From Aureispira anguillae (GTDB taxonomy: Bacteria; Bacteroidota; Bacteroidia; Chitinophagales; Saprospiraceae): 64,000 nucleotides of DNA. The notes below the pieces were generated by a model that was given only the letters and a program-made list of their open reading frames with translations, had not been told where the DNA came from and did not search any database. Positions 41,814 to 50,807 of this stretch are shown here, in pieces. The stretch spans positions 403,501 to 467,500 of the forward strand of contig NZ_AP026867.1 of NCBI RefSeq assembly GCF_026000115.1. The letters run 5' to 3'. Numbering within the stretch: the stretch's first letter is position 1; each line of letters starts with the position of its first letter. A program made the position numbers and the translations under genes.

Positions 41814-42530
41814 CTACAATTCTTCAACAATATGAGCATACATTTGCCATACCTGATCTTTTTCTGGGAGAGGAGCTTCAATAGTGACAGGCTCATTCTT
41901 TACAGGGTGGATAAAAGATAGTCGGTTAGCATGCAAATGAATGGTTCCTGGATCAGTATTGAATTTGGAAGCGCCATATTTTTTATCGCCACGAATATTG
42001 CAACCAATTCTAGCCAATTGAACTCGTATTTGGTGAGAACGACCTGTAATAGGCAGGATACGTAACAAATGATGATCGGCTAGTCCTCCTAAATATTGAT
42101 AGGACAATTCTGAACGTTTAGCACTTTTGTATTTCTGTTTGTTAAATGCATTGGTAACGTTACGATTTTTGTCCTTCGATAGATAGTGAACCAAGGTGTC
42201 CTCTAATTCTACTGGACGATGCTCAACTACGGCAACATATTCTTTTTGAACTTGTCGATCTTGAAATAATTTATTCATTCTTGCCAAACCCTTGCTGGTT
42301 CTAGCATAAACAACGACTCCACTTACAGGTCTATCTAAACGGTGAATAACTCCTAAAAATACATCTCCTGGTTTGTTGTAACGTCGTTTAATATAATCCT
42401 TAACAAATTCGGTTAGTGGCAAATCACCTGTTTCATCACCTTGTACCAACCAACCCGCAGGTTTATTAATAGCAATTAAATGGTTATCTTCATATATAAC
42501 CTGAATGCTATGCTTTTTAAAAATATTCAT
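41814..42530 (-). CDS. RluA-family pseudouridine synthase
   Basis: This enzyme converts uridine to pseudouridine in rRNA or tRNA. The catalytic motif HRLDRPVSGVVVYA (Asp66) and the early NKPAGWLVQGD segment are clear, as are ITGRSHQIRVQL and GDKKYGA in the second half. The length of 238 lacks an S4 domain, so it is closest to the short RluA/TruC-like group. The exact target cannot be assigned. Transcription is convergent with the sprF-like gene. Confidence 0.92.
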   Translation of the reverse strand: MNIFKKHSIQVIYEDNHLIAINKPAGWLVQGDETGDLPLTEFVKDYIKRRYNKPGDVFLGVIHRLDRPVSGVVVYARTSKGLARMNKLFQDRQVQKEYVAVVEHRPVELEDTLVHYLSKDKNRNVTNAFNKQKYKSAKRSELSYQYLGGLADHHLLRILPITGRSHQIRVQLARIGCNIRGDKKYGASKFNTDPGTIHLHANRLSFIHPVKNEPVTIEAPLPEKDQVWQMYAHIVEEL

Positions 42531-42828
42531 AAGTTAATTATCGTCATTGTTTAATATAACTGTAGGATCTTTTACAGTTATTAGTATGTATTTCGTAATT
42601 TTAGAGTAGTATAAGCTTAAGTACTGTCCAATTTTTATAAAAGATATCTCAAGCTGCACAAATTTAGCAATAAAATTAAACAATTGTGTAGAAGCTGGAG
42701 GCCATTTATAGATGTTAGTACTTCCCCTTAAATAATCTAGGTGTTTTATGGAAAAAAAATGCCCTTTATTTAATGCTAACAACTTAAGGTAAATACTATA
42801 ATTAAATTTTAAAACCCAAAACCAATGA

Positions 42829-44130
42829 ATGATGATGGACAGTAGACGATCTTTCTTCAAAAAAATGATAGCAGGCAGTACTTTTTGTTCTTTACAGGGG
42901 CTTAGTCAGCAAGTCTTTGCCGAAGAAATTACCGAAAGTATTGATCAACTGCATACTATGGATCTAGGTGAAGCCACCAAAAATGAAGAACTTTGGAAAC
43001 GAGTACAGGCTGCTTATACCGTTTCTAAAGGTTATATTAATCTCAATAATGGTGGTGTTTCTCCCCAGCCTGAGATTGTTCAGCAGGCTGAAAAAAAATA
43101 TTTAGGACTTATTAATGAAATGCCTTCTCGCTACATTGGGCGTGTTTTCCCAAGAAATAGATCAATTCTGAGAGCAAAGTTGGCAAAGTTGGGAGGCTGT
43201 CAACCTGAAGAGGTTGCGATGATGTATAATACAACAGAGGCAATTAATACAGTTATTTTGGGGATAGATTGGAAAGCAGGAGATGAAATTGTGTTGTCTA
43301 AGCATGATTATTCTACTGTTAAAGTGGGCTGGGAACAACTGGCAAGACGTTATCAGTTGAAGCTAGTTTGGGTGACCTTGCCAGCTCCTATAGAGAACCA
43401 AGAGGAAATTATACATAGATATATCTCCAAATTTACTTCAAAAACTCGATTGGTACATTTAACACATATTATCAATTGGACAGGACAGATTATACCAACA
43501 GCTGCTATTGCCAAAATTTGTACAAAGGCTAGAAATCAAGGCATTTTTAGTTTGGTTGATGGAGCACACTCATTGGCACATATTAATTTTCGTATTGAAG
43601 ACTTAAATTGTGATGCCTATGCAACCTCTTTGCATAAGTGGCTTTGCGCTCCTATTGGTACAGGGATGCTATATCTTCGTCGAGATCAGATTTCAAAAAT
43701 TTGGTCTATGTTTCCATCTGATGTAAAACAAACATCAAGTATAGAAAAATTTGAACACAAAGGAACCATTTCTATTGCTAAGGAAGAGGCTATTCATACT
43801 GCCATCGAATTTCATCAGCATATAGGAATAGAACTGAAAGAGGCTCGGTTGAGGTTTCTCAAAAATTATTGGGCAGAGCAATTGAGGGAAGATGAACGAA
43901 TTCAATTCTATACCTCATTTGATCCACAATACGCAGGAGCAATTGCTTTGTTTGATATAAAAGAGGGGGATAGCTTTAAGTTTTCTCATCGATTGGAGCA
44001 TAACTATAGAATACATCACACCCGCAGCGAAGTAGAAGGGGCAAAGGGCGTCCGCATTTCGCCTAATATTTATACCTCTTTGGATGATTTGGATCATTTG
44101 GTGGAATCTATTCGCACCTTGTTAAAATAG
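42829..44130 (+). CDS. Class V aminotransferase-fold PLP enzyme with Tat-like signal
   Basis: The core is a fold-type I PLP enzyme of the class V family: GYINLNNGGVSPQP, NTTEAIN, LVDGAHSLAHINF (Asp244 binding the pyridine nitrogen) and Lys270 in SLHKWLCAP, which forms the Schiff base. GTGMLYLRR follows. It resembles isopenicillin-N epimerase-like and cysteine-desulfurase-like members, and the substrate is unknown. The N-terminus MMMDSRRSFFKKMIAG with a hydrophobic stretch and Ala at 31 (QQVFAEE) looks like a twin-arginine export signal, which suits a folded cofactor-bearing enzyme. The upstream 298-base gap holds nothing else that I can support. A hairpin follows the gene. Confidence 0.85.
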   Translation: MMMDSRRSFFKKMIAGSTFCSLQGLSQQVFAEEITESIDQLHTMDLGEATKNEELWKRVQAAYTVSKGYINLNNGGVSPQPEIVQQAEKKYLGLINEMPSRYIGRVFPRNRSILRAKLAKLGGCQPEEVAMMYNTTEAINTVILGIDWKAGDEIVLSKHDYSTVKVGWEQLARRYQLKLVWVTLPAPIENQEEIIHRYISKFTSKTRLVHLTHIINWTGQIIPTAAIAKICTKARNQGIFSLVDGAHSLAHINFRIEDLNCDAYATSLHKWLCAPIGTGMLYLRRDQISKIWSMFPSDVKQTSSIEKFEHKGTISIAKEEAIHTAIEFHQHIGIELKEARLRFLKNYWAEQLREDERIQFYTSFDPQYAGAIALFDIKEGDSFKFSHRLEHNYRIHHTRSEVEGAKGVRISPNIYTSLDDLDHLVESIRTLLK

Positions 44131-44144
44131 AAGCGATGACCGTA

Positions 44145-44189
44145 AGTTTTAGGCAGTATGCTCTACAAATGTAAGGTACTGCCTAAACT
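44145..44189 (+). terminator. Hairpin after the PLP-enzyme gene
   Basis: AGTTTTAGGCAGTA pairs with TACTGCCTAAACT (one bulged T) around a loop of about 18 bases, shortly after the stop. There is no T-tract, so this is a terminator-like or RNA-end structure. Confidence 0.45.
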
Positions 44190-44276
44190 AAACTTAGCTG
44201 CTAAGTAAGCAAGTCATTCTAAAATCTTATTTTTATTGCTAACTTAGAGATTCAAATTAATTTTTATACATATAGA

Positions 44277-45077
44277 ATGGATAGCAAGTACTACAAGGAG
44301 GTAAAAGCATATTATGATATAGATTCTGAAAACTTTGAATCGAGGTATTGGGAAAATATTACCCTGCAACGAATTAGAAACTCTTTTCGAGAAGAATCGA
44401 ATAACTATAAATTTCAGTCGGTACTTGAAATTGGTTATGGTCCAGGTTTAGATGTCATTTATTTTGCCGAAAAAAATCCAGATGCAGAAGTATTTGGTAT
44501 TGATATTTCGGAGGGAATGCACGATTGGGCAAAAAAACAAGTCGCCCTAAAGAATATTCAAAATGTTCAGCTTGCAGTAGGATCTGTTGAGGACATAGCC
44601 CAAGCTTTTGACGATAAAAAGTTCGATCATATTTACGTTTACTTTGGAGCATTAAATACCGTAGAGCAAATAGCAGAAGTACAGGGCTTGCTTAAAAAGT
44701 CGTTGAAGCCAGATGGAAAAATGGTGCTTACCTTTGTCAATAAATGGTATTTAATGGCTATTCTAAAGCCTTTACTAAAACTAAGATTTAAAACCAGCGT
44801 ACAACGTTTGAGGAAAACATGGGGGGGGTATTCTCCTAGTAAATTTTTAGCGAGTAAGTGCTATTCGTATTCAGAAATAAAACGATATTTTAACGAATTT
44901 GAAATCGTCAAAAAAAGAGGGTATAGTATTTTCTTTCCTGCTTGGTACGAGAATCGAATTAATGTAAAGTATCCAAAGCTTTGTAATTTTTTGTGGAAAG
45001 TAGATCAATTACTCCAAAAAACACCATTTTGGAACCTAGGTGAATATTCTTTATATGTTTTTAAGAATAAGCCCTAA
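44277..45077 (+). CDS. Class I SAM-dependent methyltransferase
   Basis: The 266-residue cytosolic protein has SAM motif I VLEIGYGPGLDVIYFAE, motif II VFGIDISEGM, then FDHIYVYFGALNTV and LKPDGKMVLTFVNKW. This is the layout of small-molecule or ubiE-like methyltransferases. The substrate is unknown. Its last 27 bases overlap the end of the convergent nucleotidyltransferase-SDR gene, so the two transcripts share antisense 3' ends. Confidence 0.85.
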   Translation: MDSKYYKEVKAYYDIDSENFESRYWENITLQRIRNSFREESNNYKFQSVLEIGYGPGLDVIYFAEKNPDAEVFGIDISEGMHDWAKKQVALKNIQNVQLAVGSVEDIAQAFDDKKFDHIYVYFGALNTVEQIAEVQGLLKKSLKPDGKMVLTFVNKWYLMAILKPLLKLRFKTSVQRLRKTWGGYSPSKFLASKCYSYSEIKRYFNEFEIVKKRGYSIFFPAWYENRINVKYPKLCNFLWKVDQLLQKTPFWNLGEYSLYVFKNKP

Positions 45078-46847
45078 TTCTTGTTCTAAGACTACTTCTA
45101 GTTGCTGTTGTTTTAGAATGGGGTCAAAGTCGGTGTAATTACTACTCAGGTTGATATTGCATTCAAAAGCTTCTACAATAGCTCGTTCAAATGATTTTTC
45201 TAAAGGAATTTGGTCAATCGGCAGATTTACTTTTTGAGCAATTAGTTGTACAAAGTCGCTTTGGGTAAGTGGGGTAGCGTAGGATAGATTAATGGTGTCT
45301 TTATAAGGGTGATGAATGAGGTTAAGCAGACAGGCAACCAAATCGTTGACAGTGATAAAAGACATGATGTTTTGCCCATTACCGTATTGTGGTACTTGTC
45401 GATGTTTGGCAATGTGTTGTTTAAAGAAGGCACTAAACCAAGAGCCATTACCTAAGACCCAAGGCACTCTTACAAGTGTTATTTTTAAATTGTTGACTTC
45501 TTTTTGAGCTTCTAAAAAAGGCATTTCAGCAGCAATATATTCCTTGGCAAAACTAATAGGATTTAACCCTGTGCTTTCTGTGATGGGGGCGAGATGATTG
45601 CCATACATTAAGCTACCTGACAAATAAATCACTTGAACGGCTCCTTTTTTCGATTTTAAGAACTTTAATAATCTATTGTTGGCTTTTTTTCCATTGCGAG
45701 CGGCTAGTTTTCGACCCCATTTTCCTGCTGAAGAGTTGAGTCTAGCAAAATGGAAAACGTAATCGGGAAAATGGTGGAGTTTGTTCCAATTGAATGTCTT
45801 TAGATCACCATAATATACAGTAGTGTGGGCTGGGTAGTTTGCTACCTTTGTTTGATCACGAATTAATAAGTGGATATGAAACTGCTTAGGGTCAAAGTAA
45901 CTTAATTGTTGACAAAAGTGGCTGCCAATGAACCCCGTTCCTCCAAGAACTAAAATATGTTTTTTGTTCTTCTTGTTGGCATATTGTTCCAATATAGTTT
46001 TTTGGTTGTTGGAGGGGTGATTCTTAGAAACATAGAGGTTGGTTTTAAAGGCCAATTGATAGTTTTCGGTACTAATTCCTCTTTTTGCCCATTTTTTTTG
46101 CCATTTTTTGTCGGTAAAATGCATGAAAAAGTGATTCAATCGCTGGGATTGCAATATTTTTTCGAATAGCCATTTTATCCCTGTAGAATTGGCAAGGGGA
46201 ACCTCTTGAGGATTAATGACAGCATTGGGCAAGTAACTTTTTGTCCATGTATTAGCAGCTAATAATTGGTTGTAATAATGAAAACCAACTAGGGGAATTA
46301 GGGTATTGAGTTCTATTGCTGTAAAATAATTCTGCTCCTCAATTTCTAAATGCTGGTCGGCGATAAAATAATTCATACAAAAACTATGTTGCATATTCAC
46401 CAAGAAGGTAAATTTTTTGAAGATATGCAATAGACTTCTACAGGTCCATAGGTTTTGTGCACTTGTAATGATAAAAAAATCGATGTCTGAATGCTCATCG
46501 GCATAACCTTTAGAAAGAGAGCCAGAGATAGAAACCATTCGTACAAAGGGGAAATAGCTAATTATTTTAGCAATCTTTTGGGCTTTTTTTAACTCTTTAT
46601 TGGCTCTTTGATACCCTTGTTTTTTTCGATCGACCAATTCTTTGGAGTCATGGAGGGCATAGCAGTCTTGAATTAAAAAAACCGCTTTTTTTTCCAAGAG
46701 TTCTTTTAATGAATTTTCGATTTGATCCATCGTGCATTCAACAGAAATAAAGGCGTGAATTTCGTGAATTGTTAGTGGGAAACTAAACAAATCGAAATAA
46801 TGGAGTACCTTCTGTATCGCTTGTTCTACGTCTGCTTTTATTTTCAA
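45051..46847 (-). CDS. Fusion of a nucleotidyltransferase-like domain and an NAD-dependent epimerase/SDR
   Basis: The N-terminal half (about 1-270) begins with a winged-helix-like segment and carries a minimal nucleotidyltransferase signature, SISGSLSKGYADEHSDIDFF (residues 106-125; GS...SDxD). The C-terminal half starts at about 297 with the dinucleotide-binding HILVLGGTGFIGSHF and ends as an extended SDR. The usual YxxxK catalytic pair is not recognisable; FAKEYIAAE stands where YxxSKxxxE is expected. The start codon is TTG, placed immediately after the TAA of the preceding gene and in the same frame; the next ATG (residue 40) would shorten the N-terminal domain. It is the last gene of the polysaccharide operon, so a nucleotide-sugar role is likely but unproven. 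Confidence 0.78.
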   Translation of the reverse strand: MKIKADVEQAIQKVLHYFDLFSFPLTIHEIHAFISVECTMDQIENSLKELLEKKAVFLIQDCYALHDSKELVDRKKQGYQRANKELKKAQKIAKIISYFPFVRMVSISGSLSKGYADEHSDIDFFIITSAQNLWTCRSLLHIFKKFTFLVNMQHSFCMNYFIADQHLEIEEQNYFTAIELNTLIPLVGFHYYNQLLAANTWTKSYLPNAVINPQEVPLANSTGIKWLFEKILQSQRLNHFFMHFTDKKWQKKWAKRGISTENYQLAFKTNLYVSKNHPSNNQKTILEQYANKKNKKHILVLGGTGFIGSHFCQQLSYFDPKQFHIHLLIRDQTKVANYPAHTTVYYGDLKTFNWNKLHHFPDYVFHFARLNSSAGKWGRKLAARNGKKANNRLLKFLKSKKGAVQVIYLSGSLMYGNHLAPITESTGLNPISFAKEYIAAEMPFLEAQKEVNNLKITLVRVPWVLGNGSWFSAFFKQHIAKHRQVPQYGNGQNIMSFITVNDLVACLLNLIHHPYKDTINLSYATPLTQSDFVQLIAQKVNLPIDQIPLEKSFERAIVEAFECNINLSSNYTDFDPILKQQQLEVVLEQELGLILKNI

Positions 46848-48659
46848 TTATTTTTGTTTTAAGAGGTACATCAATGTTTTAAGAATGATTTTAATATCAA
46901 TCCAAAGGCTGTGATTTTTAACATATAATAAGTCTAATTTGTAGCGTAGACGAATATCAAATATAGTGTTGACTAAGCCTTTGTACCCATGCGCCTGAGC
47001 TAACCCTGTGATGCCTGGTTTTACACTTAATCTAGAGGAAAAATGAGGAATAACTTTGCTGAATTTTTCCTCTTCGTAAACCATTAATGGTCTTGGCCCA
47101 ACGATACTCATATCGCCTAATAGTACATTAAAAAATTGAGGCAACTCATCCAAGCCATATTTTCTCAGGTATTTTCCCAAAGGAGTAATGCGTTTATCAT
47201 TAACTTGAGCAGCTAAATGATCTGAGTTTTTATTGTTTATCATGGTTTTTAGCTTAAAACAGATAAATTTTTTGCCATTTAAGCCAACTCTTTGTTGTCT
47301 AAAAATAGGAAAAGAACGACTCTGCACAACGATTAGCAAGCATAGAATAGGCAGCAACCAAGATAGAACAAGAACAAAAACAGTGAGCGAAAATAAGAGG
47401 TCAAAAATACGTTTTAACTTAAGACCTAGTTTTTCCTTTTCCTCAATTACAAAAAGGGCGTTAAAACCTACAAATGCAACAATTCCAATCTGGCGACTCA
47501 GCAAACTTTCTGTTAGAAAAGAAGCCATAAATATCAGATTGATCAACAACAATTTTTTATCCTTGTTTTTAAGACCGAGTTGAATCAAATAAATTAATAC
47601 TAGAATTAGTATAACAAAACCAAGCAGCCCAACTTCCACAAGGGTTTGCACATATTGGTTGTGAAAGTTATAATTTAGAAAACCTGTATCCTCTGTTCCT
47701 TTTTCGCCGATATACATATTGTTGCTCCGAATTTTTTCATTCAGTTGGTCTTGTGCATCTCCAGGCCCAATGCCCAATAAAAATGTATTTGTATTTTGCA
47801 GGCTAAGTTCCATGCCCATTCTCCACAGCTCTTTGCGTAGGCTAAATCCATCAAAATGCGTAGCTGGGCTGATGTCAGGCTGCCTGAACGTCCACAAGCG
47901 CTCTATATTTACATTGGCATATCGTTTCGTAATATTTTCAGTATTAATCAAAAATTGGACACCAATAGCAAGTATGCTTATGGTGATTAGGAGTAGCCTG
48001 TTTTTGGGAGACAGCAAAAAATAATAGAAATACAGCAAAACCATTATAAAAACAAATAGCTTGGACGATAGCAGTATAATTAGAATGGTATTAAATGCCG
48101 TTAAGGGCAAGATCCAGCGATTAGGCTGCTTGCCATAAGCTTCAAATAAACTAATCAAGGAGATGGTAAACAATAAAGAATAGTAAATGGCATTGCCATC
48201 TAAAATGGCTACCAAATTGTGATAATAAAATGAATTAAAATCACCAGTTTGTAGAAACGCTAATCCTGCAAAAAGCAATAAAAAAGCACCTATGATGTTC
48301 ATGCCATAGCTAAACAATAAAAAGACTCGGTCTCTATATTGAGCAATGTTTTTGATTGCCAAATTCATCCACAAGACAGGGAGAAAAAGAAAGGGTAACT
48401 TACGTTCTAACTCATAACTTAGTGTTGGAAGGTTAAAATCTATCCCATAGTGCAATAAATGAGATAAAAAAAACGATAGGCACAAAACAGAAAACTCATG
48501 ATAATATTGAAATTTTCGTTTTGCCACAATTTGATACAGGCTATACAACCCAAGACTGTATAGCGTGATGACATTAAGTGGGGAAGATAAAGAGAGGGTA
48601 ATAAATACTAATGCAGAACCTATTGTTACAGCCCATTCTCTATTTATTTTTTTTAGCAA
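46848..48659 (-). CDS. Fusion of Wzy/O-antigen-ligase-like membrane protein and initiating sugar-phosphate transferase
   Basis: Residues 1-410 form a polytopic membrane protein with the O-antigen ligase/polymerase signature in its large loop (LLGIGPGDAQDQL, then HNQYVQTLVEVGLLGFV). From residue 416 the sequence is a complete bacterial sugar transferase of the WbaP/PglC type. It begins with the membrane re-entrant KRIFDLLFSL, then RVGLNGKKFICFKLKTM, catalytic Asp504-Glu505 in YGLDELPQFFNVLLGDMS, VGPRPL and KPGITGLAQ. Such transferases put the first sugar phosphate on undecaprenyl phosphate; ligases and polymerases act at the end of the pathway. A TTG start at 48659 is used; no ATG occurs before residue 97. 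It overlaps the preceding gene by 20 bases. Confidence 0.85.
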   Translation of the reverse strand: MLKKINREWAVTIGSALVFITLSLSSPLNVITLYSLGLYSLYQIVAKRKFQYYHEFSVLCLSFFLSHLLHYGIDFNLPTLSYELERKLPFLFLPVLWMNLAIKNIAQYRDRVFLLFSYGMNIIGAFLLLFAGLAFLQTGDFNSFYYHNLVAILDGNAIYYSLLFTISLISLFEAYGKQPNRWILPLTAFNTILIILLSSKLFVFIMVLLYFYYFLLSPKNRLLLITISILAIGVQFLINTENITKRYANVNIERLWTFRQPDISPATHFDGFSLRKELWRMGMELSLQNTNTFLLGIGPGDAQDQLNEKIRSNNMYIGEKGTEDTGFLNYNFHNQYVQTLVEVGLLGFVILILVLIYLIQLGLKNKDKKLLLINLIFMASFLTESLLSRQIGIVAFVGFNALFVIEEKEKLGLKLKRIFDLLFSLTVFVLVLSWLLPILCLLIVVQSRSFPIFRQQRVGLNGKKFICFKLKTMINNKNSDHLAAQVNDKRITPLGKYLRKYGLDELPQFFNVLLGDMSIVGPRPLMVYEEEKFSKVIPHFSSRLSVKPGITGLAQAHGYKGLVNTIFDIRLRYKLDLLYVKNHSLWIDIKIILKTLMYLLKQK

Positions 48660-49725
48660 CTTTTTTAATCAAATTTTTTAATTGTTGGTGTATAAGTTCG
48701 TAACTATATACAGATTCTATTTTATGCAGATTGTTGGTTATTTTGGTTTGTTCTGTTTGGCGATTCAGCCCCAAAAGGGCTTGAATATCCATTTCTGATG
48801 TAAAATAATAAGCATTTTGTGCTAATACCGCTCGATTAAAAGGATTGTCATGGGCTATAATTAAACAACTACAAGCCATTGCTTCTAACAGAGAGGGGTT
48901 GGTACCTCCAACAGAATGCCCATGAAAATACAAATTAGAATAATAACGCAAGTTATTCAATTGGTTAATATCATAGATAGCACCCAAGAAAATTACTTTT
49001 TGATTATATTTCTTGACCAAAGATAAGCCATATTTGTTGTTAAAATTCCCAATAATACAAAGCGGAGTACTATTTTTATCAAGATGCCCCTTAATGATTG
49101 TTTCAACGTTATTCTCAGGAACAAGCCTTGCAATGACTAAATTATAACTAAAAGGTTTTAAGGAATAATTTGCCAAAACAGCTTTATTGTGATCCTCAAA
49201 AACAGTAGCTCCATAAGGAATGTAAACCGACTCGGCTTGGTACTTTTGTTTTAGGTAAGTTTGGATACCAATAGAGTCAGCGATTAAGCAATCACTTTGT
49301 TTCACAGCCCATTTTTCAGCTGTTTTTAAGAACGCCTGCACCCATTTATTGTACTTGGTGCGTTTCCACTCAAGACCATCCATATTGGTAATGATCCGAG
49401 CTTTTTTGGGGAACAACCAGCCCCAAATAGAACTGCTTGTATAACCCAGTTGAAAAATTACATCATAGTGCTTTTTTCGGCTGTTTAAGATGGATAAGAA
49501 GTCATAAACAAATTGACCAAATGTCCCTATATGACGTTCTGGATCAAAGATGGGTTGGATCGTAACCCCTCGCCATGAATTGGCTTGATAGGGATGATCG
49601 GAAGAATTGTAAACCGTTACTTCAAAGCCTTCTTGCACCAAATATTCGGCAAAGTACATGGCAAATTGCTCAAAACCACCGTATTTATTTGGAATTCCTC
49701 TCGTTCCTATAATTCCAATTTTCAT
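48640..49725 (-). CDS. Family 4 glycosyltransferase, rhamnosyltransferase-like (DUF1972 type)
   Basis: The product begins MKIGIIGTRGIPNKYGGFEQ, the signature of the DUF1972/Cps2T group of family 4 glycosyltransferases, which includes the beta-1,4-rhamnosyltransferase of streptococcal capsules. NMDGLEWKRTKYNKW and YIPYGA follow, and a GT-B second domain has HGHSVGGTNPSLLEAMAC, the acidic donor-binding region. I start it at 49725 because its ATG overlaps the upstream TGA as ATGA; a 20-residue longer frame to 49785 lacks family similarity. It acts at the cytosolic membrane face. The sugar donor is inferred only. Confidence 0.9.
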   Translation of the reverse strand: MKIGIIGTRGIPNKYGGFEQFAMYFAEYLVQEGFEVTVYNSSDHPYQANSWRGVTIQPIFDPERHIGTFGQFVYDFLSILNSRKKHYDVIFQLGYTSSSIWGWLFPKKARIITNMDGLEWKRTKYNKWVQAFLKTAEKWAVKQSDCLIADSIGIQTYLKQKYQAESVYIPYGATVFEDHNKAVLANYSLKPFSYNLVIARLVPENNVETIIKGHLDKNSTPLCIIGNFNNKYGLSLVKKYNQKVIFLGAIYDINQLNNLRYYSNLYFHGHSVGGTNPSLLEAMACSCLIIAHDNPFNRAVLAQNAYYFTSEMDIQALLGLNRQTEQTKITNNLHKIESVYSYELIHQQLKNLIKKVAKKNK

Positions 49726-50807
49726 CCCTTTGTGTTTAATATGTTTGAATAAGCGGTATAAGTTAGCTTTGCCGCATTTTGCCAATTATACTCTTTTATA
49801 ATTAAATTTCTTAAAAGGGGGCTATAGGCAGCTTCTACAGCTTGATCGATTGCCGCTCTAATTGATTCGGGGGAATCGGGTTGGCAATAATAAGCATAGT
49901 CTTTAAAATAATCTTTGGTATCACCTTTTGGGCTAATAACGACTTTGCACCCCAAATAAGCTGCTTCTAAAGAAACTAAGCCTGTTGTTTCAAACCAACT
50001 AGGAAGAATATGTACCTCTGCTGTTAAATAATGAGCAACCAATTCTTCTTGAGGAATTCTAGCAATGAATTCTACATTTTCACCTGCTGTTTTTTTGCAT
50101 TCTTGATAGTAATTGTTGTGATTAGGCGCAGAGTCTCCAATGATTTTAAGCTGGTAATCTGATCCTTGAATTGCTTTAATTAAATTCAATTGGTTTTTCA
50201 TTGGCTCAATTCTCGCTACACAAATTAATTGTTTTTTTTGTCGAATGGGCTTAGCTGTTGTCTTAAATTTATTGAGATCGACCCCATTGGGAATAACCGT
50301 AAAGGGACGTTCTACTTGGTAACTAGCCTGTAATCTAGCATTTTCACTTAATGAATTGGGCAAAAGACAAGCTGCATTTTTTAATATTTTTTGGATGCTT
50401 TTTTTTTGACCTAACCAAAGATAAGGGATATATGGAATTTTTTCATCTTTAAAAAGATGTTTGGCAATTGTTTTTAAATATTCAATCCCATCTGAACCAA
50501 ACATTCTAGTCAAAAAACAGAAAAGTTTCTTTTGGTTCAAATGCCGATAGAAGCCATAATCTACAAAAATAGGAGATAAAATATAGGGTTTTGAACTGGC
50601 TCTAATGCTATCTAATATAACAGCAGGGCGTGTTATATTAAAATAATGAACCAAATCATACTCTTCGTACTGAGGCGTTAAAGAATCCGATAAAATGTCC
50701 ACTTCTACGCCTAGTTGACGTAGATATTTAGCTGTAAATTGCATTTGAATGGTATCTCCACCTGGAATAGAAAAAATAGTGGGTCTACTTACAAATAATA
50801 CCTTCAT
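49722..50807 (-). CDS. Family 4 glycosyltransferase
   Basis: This GT-B enzyme has N-terminal MKVLFVSRPTIFSIPGGDTI, ending its first glycine loop. The second domain has VIPNGVDLNKF, ICVARIEPMKNQLNLIKAI and the E-x7-E donor motif FETTGLVSLEA. The start at 50807 is set by an ATGA overlap with the Wzy gene upstream, which shows translational coupling; the longer frame to 50867 would run through that gene. It is one of two glycosyltransferases in the operon, so the repeat unit made here may be short or other enzymes may lie elsewhere. Confidence 0.92.
   Translation of the reverse strand: MKVLFVSRPTIFSIPGGDTIQMQFTAKYLRQLGVEVDILSDSLTPQYEEYDLVHYFNITRPAVILDSIRASSKPYILSPIFVDYGFYRHLNQKKLFCFLTRMFGSDGIEYLKTIAKHLFKDEKIPYIPYLWLGQKKSIQKILKNAACLLPNSLSENARLQASYQVERPFTVIPNGVDLNKFKTTAKPIRQKKQLICVARIEPMKNQLNLIKAIQGSDYQLKIIGDSAPNHNNYYQECKKTAGENVEFIARIPQEELVAHYLTAEVHILPSWFETTGLVSLEAAYLGCKVVISPKGDTKDYFKDYAYYCQPDSPESIRAAIDQAVEAAYSPLLRNLIIKEYNWQNAAKLTYTAYSNILNTKG

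Noticed and set aside
42534-42860. 108-codon minus-strand frame before the PLP-enzyme gene
   Set aside because: It overlaps the start of the divergent PLP-enzyme gene, has AT-driven composition with no recognisable domain, and follows no visible promoter.
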